64,000 bases of DNA from Neptunomonas qingdaonensis (GTDB taxonomy: Bacteria > Pseudomonadota > Gammaproteobacteria > Pseudomonadales > Balneatricaceae). The notes under the pieces were generated by a model, which saw only the letters and a list, made by a program, of their open reading frames with translations, was not told the DNA's origin and did not search any database. The stretch lies in NCBI RefSeq assembly GCF_900113275.1, contig NZ_FOOU01000004.1:1-64000 (forward strand), written 5' to 3'. Both the position numbers and the translations under genes were made by a program. How positions within the stretch are numbered: position 1 is the stretch's first letter; each line of letters begins with the position of its first letter. Positions 1 to 7,635 of this stretch are shown piece by piece.

Positions 1-1208
1 ACACTGTTGGCGCTGGCATCTGCTGCGATGTTTTCAAAGTTGCTGTCGGTGATCGTGCCCAGCGTGATGGTGAAGTCTTCGCTGCCTTCAGCCAGGACGT
101 CATCCAGGGTATCAATGCTGAAGTCGACACTGTTACTGCCCGCCGGAATGATGACTTGCGCCACGCCGGTAAAGTCGGTGCCGTCTTCGGCGGTACCACT
201 GTAGATCAGCTCCACGGTAATCGGGCGGGTCACATCCGCGGCCAACTGATCGACGCTGACGGTGTAATTACCCGAGGTCTCGCCTTCGATAATCGTTTGT
301 GCGCCGGTGATGGAGATCAGCGCTGTGTCTTCTGGACCTGCTGTTGGCTCATCGACAATCGTTGTGGTCACAGCATTTTCGGCTGGAGAGATGCGGACAT
401 CTTCTAGCCCACCGGTGCCAACACTCCCAATGGAAACAGTGAAGCTTTCATCACCTTCCGCCAGGGCGTCATCCAGAGTATCGATCGTAAAGGTCGCAGT
501 CGTCTCACCGGCCAAAATGGTCACTGAGTTCACGGCGGTGTAATCGCTGCCATCGGCATCGGTCGCGGTGTAGTTGAACGTCACCAATAAGTCTTCTGTC
601 GGAGCCTGGCTAATGCTGACGGTGTAATCGGTCGTGGTCTCGCCTTCTACCACACTACCCGGCCCAGTCATGCTGACGACCGCGGTATCCACGGTGTCGG
701 CGGCCGCCCTATTAAATAACCCCGTTTCTCTTATAATCTCAGGCTGAGTCTGAGCTAAACCAATGGTTTCGTATCCTGCTTCAGGATCACCCTCAGCAGC
801 TGTCCTTTCTATTAATTCAAAGGTACTACCTTCATTTCCGCCAGGGCCTGCATCGCCTGTATTACCAGCCGCTGCTTCCTCAGCAATTAAGGTAGGATCC
901 TGTCCTTCCAAAATAGCTTGTTGGATGGCTTCAACGGATGCGACATCATCACTTAAAACTGCTTCATCTACGGGGTAATCTTCAGCTGAGGTATAAGTTT
1001 CTGCCGAAACTAACCAACTTTGCCCGCCTTCAAGGGCGATGGACTCACCGTTCGTCATAGAAATTTCAACTTGCGAATCTGCCGCAGTGCGAATAACTTC
1101 ATCCGCATACACTTCATCACCAAGCATCAGAATTCTCTGTGTACCATCCGCTTTTATTGCATATGCCTGTCCAACAATAAAGCTTACAGATCCGACAACA
1201 GTAGCCAT
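1..1208 (-). CDS. LapA/BapA-type giant adhesin, N-terminal part (retention module, Calx-beta-like repeats)
   Basis: Open from an ATG at 1208, with GGGG 8 bases upstream, to the window edge; 402 codons are visible and the C-terminus is missing. Residues 1-70 (starting MATVVGSVSFIVGQ) match the retention module that holds LapA-like adhesins in the outer membrane. DPT at 105-107 is followed by AAAG at 112-115, matching the site cut by the periplasmic protease LapG ([T/A/P]AA[G/V]). From about residue 165, three roughly 100-residue repeats follow, each with a pattern like VEGETT-Y-V-S, ATFTIDTLDDALAEGDE and then F-V-I-G, typical of Calx-beta repeats. Family knowledge: surface or biofilm adhesin exported by a type I system and released by LapG when c-di-GMP is low. 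No lapG, lapD or lapBCE gene lies in the window. Confidence 0.9.
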   Translation of the reverse strand, partial: MATVVGSVSFIVGQAYAIKADGTQRILMLGDEVYADEVIRTAADSQVEISMTNGESIALEGGQSWLVSAETYTSAEDYPVDEAVLSDDVASVEAIQQAILEGQDPTLIAEEAAAGNTGDAGPGGNEGSTFELIERTAAEGDPEAGYETIGLAQTQPEIIRETGLFNRAAADTVDTAVVSMTGPGSVVEGETTTDYTVSISQAPTEDLLVTFNYTATDADGSDYTAVNSVTILAGETTATFTIDTLDDALAEGDESFTVSIGSVGTGGLEDVRISPAENAVTTTIVDEPTAGPEDTALISITGAQTIIEGETSGNYTVSVDQLAADVTRPITVELIYSGTAEDGTDFTGVAQVIIPAGSNSVDFSIDTLDDVLAEGSEDFTITLGTITDSNFENIAADASANS

Positions 1209-1649
1209 GCTATTTACCCCATAGAATTTTTTACTTAATTACAGACTATTTAACTGATATCAAGTCTGTTTTTGAATTGTACCGTGGTACAGGATAGTCG
1301 ACAGATGTGAACTTCGCAGAATCAAGGGGTTAGATAGATAGCAAAGCTACCAACCTTGGGGGAGCAGATAAGCGGGAAAATATCATGCAAAACAAGCAAG
1401 ACACTTTTTCTATTGAGTCTTCTACTGACACATCTTGACCGGCAACTCTTGTTATGACCTACCTCTATTCAGCTTTGGTCGTTTAACTCAACGCATACCC
1501 ATGCTGTGTCTATATAGAATGCAACGAGCCCCCTGCATAAGCACCTTCTGTTTTTGCTACTTATTCCACTATATGGAATATTGAAATATACGATTTAGTT
1601 AAAATGATTAAAAACAACGGCTTTATCGATAATATTTCCCAAAATTATC
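1209..1649. promoter_or_regulatory. Intergenic region upstream of the adhesin, with three inverted repeats
   Basis: No convincing gene is seen. Three dyads stand out: ACAGACT/AGTCTGT at 1241-1247 and 1263-1269 (15-base spacer), TGTACC-GT-GGTACA at 1278-1291, and TATTCCA-CTATA-TGGAATA at 1562-1580. The first two lie 35-85 bases upstream of the adhesin start and could be operators or leader hairpins for it. The third is nearer the tRNA promoter. I could not fix a clean -35/-10 pair for the adhesin. Confidence 0.4.
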
Positions 1650-1678
1650 TTGACGACATCCAGCTCCATCACTAATAT
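1650..1678 (+). promoter_or_regulatory. Sigma-70 promoter of the tRNA-Asn/tRNA-Pro unit
   Basis: TTGACG at 1650-1655, a 17-base spacer and TAATAT at 1673-1678. It is followed by a GC-rich discriminator (GCGCCC at 1681-1686), as expected for stringently controlled stable-RNA promoters. Predicted start is near 1685, about 16 bases before the tRNA. Confidence 0.7.
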
Positions 1679-1700
1679 ACGCGCCCACAGGTTGAGTCGT

Positions 1701-1776
1701 TCCTCGATAGCTCAGTTGGTAGAGCAGTAGACTGTTAATCTATTGGTCGCTGGTTCGAGTCCAGCTCGAGGAGCCA
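1701..1776 (+). tRNA. tRNA-Asn (GTT)
   Basis: A 76-base cloverleaf. The acceptor stem TCCTCGA (1701-1707) pairs with TCGAGGA (1766-1772), with a G discriminator and encoded CCA at 1774-1776. The anticodon loop reads CTGTTAA, giving GTT, and the T-arm GGTTCGAGTCC is canonical. It is followed after 14 bases by tRNA-Pro, so the two are probably one transcript. Confidence 0.97.
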
Positions 1777-1790
1777 ATCCTGTAATGTGT

Positions 1791-1867
<77 letters not shown>

Positions 1868-2003
1868 TTTTCTTACCTCCAAGCTATTCAAATATCCTTT
1901 TGCAAATTACCTCACAGACTTTTACCAACATCAGCCTATTTCATTTGCATCATCAGCCCGCTTGCTCTTAAATAACATAAAGCTCTTTCTTCATAGGATG
2001 TGA

Positions 2004-3635
2004 TTGGTGCGAGTATTACCCTTATTAAAATTCCTTTTACTCTTTAGCTTATCGCATCAGGCCATATCTGCTGAAACAGTTACTTTGCAATTACGCTGGC
2101 ACCATCAAGCGCAATTTATTGGCTACTATACCGCCAAAACCAAAGGCTTTTATAATAAGGTGGGCCTTGATGTAATTATCAAAGCTGGCGGCCCCGGCAT
2201 CGTCCCCTGGCAGGAAGTTGTCAACGGTCGCGCCGATTACGCTGTTGAGAACAGCAACGCTCTCACCGCTTTTATGTATGGCGAACCAATAACAGCCCTT
2301 GCTGCCATTTACCAATACTCCCCCAGCGTCTTTCTGACCAAACAGTCCTCTGGCATAGAAAAACCGCAAGATCTTGCGGGCAAGAGAGTGATGATCTTCC
2401 CCGGAGGACAAGACCCTGAATTAATGCTACTCCTGCGGCAACAGGGCCTGGCAAATTACGACCTCGATCTCATCGCCACCAGCACCGACCTGGACGATCT
2501 CATCAATGACGAAGTAGATGCATTTAATGCTTATATGTCAAACGAACCTTACACACTTGAGCAATTGGGTATCCCTTATTTTTTAATCAAGCCTTCAGAT
2601 TATGGTATTGATTTCTATAGCGATATTTTGATCACCCACCAGCAAACAATTACTAATAAGCAGGCGCAAACTGATCAATTCATCTCAGCCAGCCTAAAGG
2701 GCTGGGAATATGCACTCAGTCACCCAGAAGAGGCGCTTACTCTCTTTAAAAAAGATTATCAGACCAACAAAAGCATGGGCCACTTACGCTTCGAAATGAA
2801 CATGGCACATGAACTTATCAAGCCCGAACTCATAGAAATTGGCCACATGAACCCAAAGCGCTGGCAGCACATGGTCGACATACTTGCCGATGCAAACATT
2901 ATACGGACTAAGCGTAGCCTTAAAGACTTTCTCTACAAACAGCAAGGCAGTATTGACTGGGATTTCTGGAAACCTATCACCTACATGACAGCAGGCTTAA
3001 TGGTTATATTAGCCAGTATAAGCTTTTATCTTTTATCCCTTAATTGGAAACTTAAACGCGAGATATCCACGCGCCGCGCTGCAGAAAAGCAACTAACACA
3101 CCTAGCCACACACGATTCACTGACAGGCCTAGCCAACCGCTCGGCACTCACTTCTCATTTAGATATGTTTGTTAAACTGGCCAAGAGGAATAACTTTACG
3201 CCGATTATTCTCTACATTGATCTTGATGGCTTTAAAGCGATAAACGATACGCTCGGCCATAGCGCGGGCGACCAAGCACTGATTCGTTTTGCCAAAAAAA
3301 CTCAATCCCTGTTAAGAGAGAGCGACATATTCGGGCGCTTAGGTGGAGATGAATTTCTGATTCTTCTGGAAAACAGCACACGCGAAGGCTCACACCACCT
3401 GGCTCATAAGATTCTTAGAAATCTGGAAACGCCAATGAAATTCAAAAACACTGACAACAAGATGAGTGCCAGCATAGGCATTGCTATATATAAGAACCAT
3501 CAGGAAACTTTCGATCAATTTTTAACCCGAGCCGATAATGCCATGTATTATGTAAAGAACAACGGCAAAGCAGGCATTGGAATAGCCGCTCCGTTCTCCC
3601 CAAACAACAAAAATAAAAACAAAACTTTCGTATAA
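2004..3635 (+). CDS. NMT1/THI5-like periplasmic sensor fused to a GGDEF diguanylate cyclase
   Basis: 543 residues. A signal peptide (about 1-23) leads into an NMT1/THI5-like solute-binding domain (about 25-300), starting ETVTLQLRWHHQAQF, a typical start for pyrimidine or thiamine-precursor binding proteins. One membrane helix follows (about 326-348), then a short linker and a GGDEF domain (about 362-530). The catalytic GGDEF is intact at 447-451, and an RESD inhibitory I-site lies five residues before it (438-441), so it should be an active, product-inhibited c-di-GMP synthase. The start is TTG at 2004 or GTG at 2007; AGGA at 1995-1998 fits both. Inference: ligand binding in the periplasm controls cyclase output. 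No ABC permease or ATPase gene is nearby, so a transport role is unlikely. Confidence 0.88.
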   Translation: MVRVLPLLKFLLLFSLSHQAISAETVTLQLRWHHQAQFIGYYTAKTKGFYNKVGLDVIIKAGGPGIVPWQEVVNGRADYAVENSNALTAFMYGEPITALAAIYQYSPSVFLTKQSSGIEKPQDLAGKRVMIFPGGQDPELMLLLRQQGLANYDLDLIATSTDLDDLINDEVDAFNAYMSNEPYTLEQLGIPYFLIKPSDYGIDFYSDILITHQQTITNKQAQTDQFISASLKGWEYALSHPEEALTLFKKDYQTNKSMGHLRFEMNMAHELIKPELIEIGHMNPKRWQHMVDILADANIIRTKRSLKDFLYKQQGSIDWDFWKPITYMTAGLMVILASISFYLLSLNWKLKREISTRRAAEKQLTHLATHDSLTGLANRSALTSHLDMFVKLAKRNNFTPIILYIDLDGFKAINDTLGHSAGDQALIRFAKKTQSLLRESDIFGRLGGDEFLILLENSTREGSHHLAHKILRNLETPMKFKNTDNKMSASIGIAIYKNHQETFDQFLTRADNAMYYVKNNGKAGIGIAAPFSPNNKNKNKTFV

Positions 3636-3650
3636 GAAACTTTTGTATCC

Positions 3651-3683
3651 AGATCCACAAAAATCTGCAAAAATAGATCCACA
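3651..3683. repeat. Direct repeat AGATCCACA, two copies
   Basis: AGATCCACA occurs at 3651-3659 and 3675-3683. The start-to-start distance is 24 bases, close to two helical turns, and the pair sits 73-105 bases before the XRE-cupin regulator gene. This spacing suits a dimeric helix-turn-helix protein, possibly the regulator itself; that is inference. Confidence 0.35.
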
Positions 3684-3755
3684 TAATCAGACGCCGAATA
3701 ATAACTGACATCTCGTCAGCTCCATCCATATATTTAATACAAAATGGAGATACCC

Positions 3756-4391
3756 ATGCCTGGTCCACTGCTTCCTCAGCAAAGCGAAAATCCTAGTTTC
3801 AAAGTATCCAGCAATACCTCCAGCGAAGCCATGGTAGAACCTTTACAACTGGGCAAGCGTGTGCGCGAAATCAGATTAAGCCAGAACCTGACGCTCGAAG
3901 AAGCGAGCAAATTAACCGGCTTGGCCCGCTCAACACTTTCAAAAATCGAGAACGAACAAATATCTCCCACCTTTAGCGCTGTTTCCAAACTCGTCAAAGG
4001 ACTCGGAATCGACATTCCGCAACTGTTTTCCCAACCTGCCCGCTCGGCTGGAACAGGGGGACGAAGAGACATAACACGCTTGGGAGAAGGCAAACCGCAT
4101 CCGACCCCGACCTATGAACACGAACTACTCGCCAACCAACTTACTAATAAAAAAATGCTGCCCTACCGCACCACCGTGCGCGCCAGATCATTCGACGAAT
4201 TTGGTGACTGGATACGACATGAAGGTGAAGAATTACTTTATGTTATTAGCGGCAATATTATTTTTTATTCCGAATTTTATGAGCCAGTCAGCTTAAATGA
4301 AGGCGACAGTGCCTATTATGATTGCGAAATGGGACACGCCGTCATCTCAACCAGCGAGGACGACGCCATCATTCTCTGGGTAACCGCCTGA
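3756..4391 (+). CDS. XRE-family transcriptional regulator with C-terminal cupin domain
   Basis: About 211 residues. After a short leader, residues 30-88 form an XRE helix-turn-helix (LGKRVREIRLSQNLTLEEAS, then LARSTLSKIENEQISPTFS). The C-terminal third, about 135-211, reads as a single cupin barrel (HEGEELLYVISG, LNEGDSAYYDCEMGH). The family usually senses a small metabolite through the cupin and represses nearby catabolic or stress genes. The start at ATG 3756 is preferred because GGAG lies at 3747-3750; an in-frame ATG at 3744 would overlap that site. It follows the diguanylate cyclase on the same strand by about 110 bases, probably from its own promoter. Its targets are unknown. Confidence 0.85.
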   Translation: MPGPLLPQQSENPSFKVSSNTSSEAMVEPLQLGKRVREIRLSQNLTLEEASKLTGLARSTLSKIENEQISPTFSAVSKLVKGLGIDIPQLFSQPARSAGTGGRRDITRLGEGKPHPTPTYEHELLANQLTNKKMLPYRTTVRARSFDEFGDWIRHEGEELLYVISGNIIFYSEFYEPVSLNEGDSAYYDCEMGHAVISTSEDDAIILWVTA

Positions 4392-4608
4392 CCAGTAAAA
4401 GCTAAGATTCTAATGCCCCACTCTTGCCGTTCATAATACTTAATGCTAAATTGCTGACAACATTAAGAGAAGGGCTGACGTCCTCGCCAACCTGCCAACC
4501 TGGGCAAGGTGGATACCGATTTCGGTGATGTGGTCTATCGACAACCAATCAGGAGACCCGCCAAATAAATCCGTCAGCTCTTGATTAGCCAGATCATCAG
4601 GAGATCTC

Positions 4609-4971
4609 ATGTTTGAAGCACACCAACCCACAGCCGACCTATCACCTAACAGTGACTGTCATCAAAAAGCAGCCCTACCCCTCGATCAACAAATTATTGA
4701 CCAGATCATCTATAACAAAACTCATCATTGCTTTGTACGCGCCTGGAGCAGTCACGGAAAACAAATAAGCCGTCATGGAAATGTAAGTGCGACTCTGTTT
4801 CTGTATATCGAATACAAAAATCATCACGACACTTCATGCTACCTTTGCAAAGAACTGACAGAACAATCCCTACTGGACAATCAATTTCTGGTTATGCTGG
4901 CAGAATCGGTTTTATTAAAAGATATCTCAGCCCCTAAAACCGATGCGTGGATCGCCCTCATGCAGAATTAA
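4609..4971 (+). CDS. Small hypothetical protein, 120 aa
   Basis: Not recognised. The ATG at 4609 has AGGAG at 4599-4603, a good ribosome site that supports translation. The product is soluble in appearance, with no signal peptide or membrane helix. It is rich in His and Cys in its middle (NKTHHCFVRAWSSHGKQ, DTSCYLCKELTE) with one CxxC. It sits alone on the plus strand, 217 bases after the XRE-cupin gene and 192 before deaD. The 217-base gap holds no gene I can support. Function is unknown. Confidence 0.6.
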   Translation: MFEAHQPTADLSPNSDCHQKAALPLDQQIIDQIIYNKTHHCFVRAWSSHGKQISRHGNVSATLFLYIEYKNHHDTSCYLCKELTEQSLLDNQFLVMLAESVLLKDISAPKTDAWIALMQN

Positions 4972-5072
4972 ATCCTGACCTGCGCACTAACATGGCACGT
5001 TTTGCAGAAAACTCACATCACTTCCTGTCCATACGTTATTTTGCTGTTATCCAACGCATTAGCGCTGCGGTC

Positions 5073-5139
5073 TGTACTAAATGCAACAAATATCTTATAA
5101 TCTCCTATTAACATTCCATTCCGGTCGATCTAATCGACC
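5073..5139 (+). promoter_or_regulatory. Probable deaD promoter and leader dyad
   Basis: A perfect TATAAT lies at 5096-5101; the hexamer 17 bases upstream (TGTACT, 5073-5078) is a poor -35. Between the predicted start and the gene is an inverted repeat GGTCGA-TCTAA-TCGACC at 5123-5139, ending 24 bases before the deaD ATG. It would fold near the ribosome site and could gate translation. The ribosome site itself is weak. Confidence 0.45.
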
Positions 5140-5163
5140 TAGATTTATAACAGGTTCAATTAG

Positions 5164-6924
5164 ATGTCATTAGACGACCAGCCCGCCTTTTCAGAACTGG
5201 GCTTGGCCGCTCCTTTGTTGCAAGTGCTTCAAGAGATCGGTTACGAAACACCTTCGCCCATCCAAGCTAAATGTATCCCTCATCTTCTTGAAGGAAGAGA
5301 TCTACTAGGCCAGGCACAAACAGGTACTGGTAAAACAGGTGCCTTTGCTCTGCCTATTATGTCGCGAATCGATATAAATACGAAGAATCCACAGCTATTG
5401 GTTTTGGCTCCAACACGAGAATTGGCTATCCAGGTAGCCGAAGCTTTTCAGACTTATGCTCGTCACATGCCTAACTTCCACGTCCTGCCTATTTACGGCG
5501 GCCAGGCATACGATGTTCAATTACGCCAATTACGTCGCGGTGTGCATGTTGTTGTAGGAACACCCGGACGCGTGATGGATCATATCCGTCGTGGCTCCCT
5601 CGTATTAGACAGCCTAAAAACACTTGTGCTGGACGAAGCAGATGAAATGCTCCGCATGGGCTTTATTGATGATGTTGACTGGATATTGAGTCATACACCA
5701 CCGACGCGCCAAATTGCTTTATTTTCTGCCACCATGCCGCAAGCAATTCGCAAACTGGCACTACAGCATCTTAAAGATCCTATTGAAATTAAGATTGCCA
5801 GCAAAACGGCTACAGCCACAACAATCAAGCAGCATTACTGGCGCGTCAGTGGCGTGCATAAATTAGACGCTCTTACTCGCATTCTTGAAATGCAGCAGTT
5901 TGATGCGATGTTGGTTTTTGTTCGTACAAAATCAGCTACAACTGAATTGGCTGAAAAATTATCAGCTCGCGGATACGCCTGCGAAGCACTTAACGGTGAT
6001 ATATCTCAGCAGGTTCGCGAACGCACCGTAGAGCGCCTGAAAAATGGCAAGCTGGATATTCTTATTGCAACTGATGTTGTTGCACGCGGCCTTGATGTTG
6101 AACGCATTAGTCACGTTCTTAACTACGACATCCCTTACGATACAGAATCATACGTCCACCGTATTGGTCGTACGGGCCGTGCCGGCCGTTCTGGTGAAGC
6201 GATTTTGTTCGTAGCCCCACGCGAACAACGTATGTTACGCATGATCGAACAAGCTACCCGTCAAAAAATCGAGCCGATGGAACTACCGTCTGCTGCTGAT
6301 ATTAACGTCAAACGCCTGGATCGCTTCAAACAACAGATCAGCGATACAATGGATAGTGAAGATCTTTCACAATACATTGATCTGCTGACTGAATACCAAC
6401 ATGAGCACGACTCAGATCCGATCAATATCGCAGCCGCTCTGGCCTCACTGCTTCAGGGCCAAACTCCTCTTCTTATTAGCGAGAAAGAGCTACGCGGACC
6501 GAAAGCTTTTGATGACAGAGACAGAGGCGCTAGCCGTGATAGCCGAAGCGAACGGGGAGAACGTAAACCTCGCAAACCTCGCGGTGAAAACTCTGATGTA
6601 GATATGCAGCGCTACTGCTTATCTGTTGGACAGGAACATGGCGTTAAGCCAGGCAATATTGTTGGTGCCATTGCAAATGAAGCCGATATTGAAAGCCGTT
6701 ACATCGGACAGATAGAAATCAAAGATAAGGCCACTTTTGTCGATCTGCCGTCAGGCTTGCCAAAAGAAACACTTGCAGTACTGCAAAAAATTGTTGTTTG
6801 CGGACAACGCCTTAATCTTAAGGCAGTCGATGGGGCAGGCACTACTTCCCGTGGTGCTCGTCCAGCCAACAGAGGGCCAAAGCCTTCTTCTGCGCCGCGT
6901 AAGCCACGCGCTAAAAAAGACTAA
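5164..6924 (+). CDS. deaD: DEAD-box ATP-dependent RNA helicase DeaD/CsdA
   Basis: 586 residues. The helicase core (about 8-370) has all signature motifs: Q motif region [13 protein letters not shown] at 51-58, PTRELA at 83-88, TPGR, DEAD at 157-160, SAT at 188-190, RGLDV and [11 protein letters not shown]. After a basic, Arg/Ser-rich linker (about 455-480), residues 483-560 form a DbpA-type RNA-binding domain (MQRYCLSVGQEHGVKPGNIV), and the protein ends in a basic tail. This layout is that of DeaD/CsdA, which unwinds structured mRNA and helps 50S subunit assembly, especially in the cold. It is monocistronic and ends at a strong terminator. Confidence 0.93.
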   Translation: MSLDDQPAFSELGLAAPLLQVLQEIGYETPSPIQAKCIPHLLEGRDLLGQAQTGTGKTGAFALPIMSRIDINTKNPQLLVLAPTRELAIQVAEAFQTYARHMPNFHVLPIYGGQAYDVQLRQLRRGVHVVVGTPGRVMDHIRRGSLVLDSLKTLVLDEADEMLRMGFIDDVDWILSHTPPTRQIALFSATMPQAIRKLALQHLKDPIEIKIASKTATATTIKQHYWRVSGVHKLDALTRILEMQQFDAMLVFVRTKSATTELAEKLSARGYACEALNGDISQQVRERTVERLKNGKLDILIATDVVARGLDVERISHVLNYDIPYDTESYVHRIGRTGRAGRSGEAILFVAPREQRMLRMIEQATRQKIEPMELPSAADINVKRLDRFKQQISDTMDSEDLSQYIDLLTEYQHEHDSDPINIAAALASLLQGQTPLLISEKELRGPKAFDDRDRGASRDSRSERGERKPRKPRGENSDVDMQRYCLSVGQEHGVKPGNIVGAIANEADIESRYIGQIEIKDKATFVDLPSGLPKETLAVLQKIVVCGQRLNLKAVDGAGTTSRGARPANRGPKPSSAPRKPRAKKD

Positions 6925-6937
6925 GTTTTACTTATAA

Positions 6938-6972
6938 AAAAAGGCGGACTATGCACAATAGTCCGCCTTTTT
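6938..6972. terminator. Bidirectional terminator between deaD and the lipoprotein gene
   Basis: AAAGGCGGACT (6940-6950) pairs with AGTCCGCCTTT (6960-6970), 9-base loop. There are A and T runs on both sides, so it can stop both deaD (plus) and the convergent minus-strand gene. Confidence 0.9.
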
Positions 6973-7041
6973 TATGTCAATCCAGCCGCTAATCACAACA
7001 TAAATTCACACTGTAATATTCAGCTCTCAATGCTTACCAAA

Positions 7042-7530
7042 TTAGTAAACAACGCGCGTCACTCCGCCTCTGTTTAATATGCGAACCTGCTCACCGGCTC
7101 TAAAGTAAGACTGATTTTCAACTTCCTGTACGATAGACAATATCTCATTATTTGATAAGCGCACGGTTATCTCCTGACCCTGCTTACGCGTAACATTACC
7201 TTCGATAGCCTGTCCGGCCACGCCTCCAGCGACAGCCCCCAATACTGTAGCAATACTAGCACCCTTACCGCCACCCAGAGTACTTCCTGCAATCCCACCA
7301 ACGATAGCACCAGCACCGGTCCCAACTATACCGTCCTTACGCCCCTCGATAACCACCGGAGTCGCCGATAGAACAGTAGCATAGCGTACGGTTTGCACCT
7401 GACGCGCTTCATTCTGACTGTAAGTTTTACCTGTCAAACCGGGCGACGCGCAACCAGACAAAACCAGCGCCATTGCCACAGTGACAGTACCGAAAAGCAC
7501 ACCACGCATATTTTTTTTGAATAAAGTCAT
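7042..7530 (-). CDS. SlyB/Pcp-like glycine-zipper outer-membrane lipoprotein
   Basis: 162 residues. A lipoprotein signal ends in the lipobox LSGC (Cys27), giving a predicted outer-membrane lipoprotein. Residues about 66-110 form a glycine-zipper 2TM segment (GIVGTGAGAIVGGIAGSTLG, then VAGGVAGQAIEG). A beta-rich tail follows (GQEITVRLSNNEILSIVQE, RAGEQVRIL). This is the SlyB/Pcp family, which in E. coli responds to envelope stress and stabilises the outer membrane. It stands alone and converges on deaD. Family membership is firm; exact orthology to SlyB is not. Confidence 0.85.
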   Translation of the reverse strand: MTLFKKNMRGVLFGTVTVAMALVLSGCASPGLTGKTYSQNEARQVQTVRYATVLSATPVVIEGRKDGIVGTGAGAIVGGIAGSTLGGGKGASIATVLGAVAGGVAGQAIEGNVTRKQGQEITVRLSNNEILSIVQEVENQSYFRAGEQVRILNRGGVTRVVY

Positions 7531-7635
7531 TTAATCGCCTCACTTATATTAAACTGAATTAATATTATTTCGTTTATCTTGCCACTATCCCTTCAGACAA
7601 TGGTGAATCAAAAAAATTCGTCTTTGCTGACGCTT

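Noticed and set aside
7..1238. Several plus-strand open frames across the first 1.2 kb
   Set aside because: They are shadows of the minus-strand adhesin, whose repeats give a clear Calx-beta protein.
4446..4631. A 61-codon minus-strand frame between the XRE-cupin gene and the small orphan gene
   Set aside because: No ribosome site, no family resemblance, and it overlaps the start of the better-supported plus-strand gene.
4993..5006. TGGCACG-TTTTGCA, looking like a sigma-54 promoter upstream of deaD
   Set aside because: Only 8 bases separate the GG and GC pairs, where 10 are required, so the element would not work.
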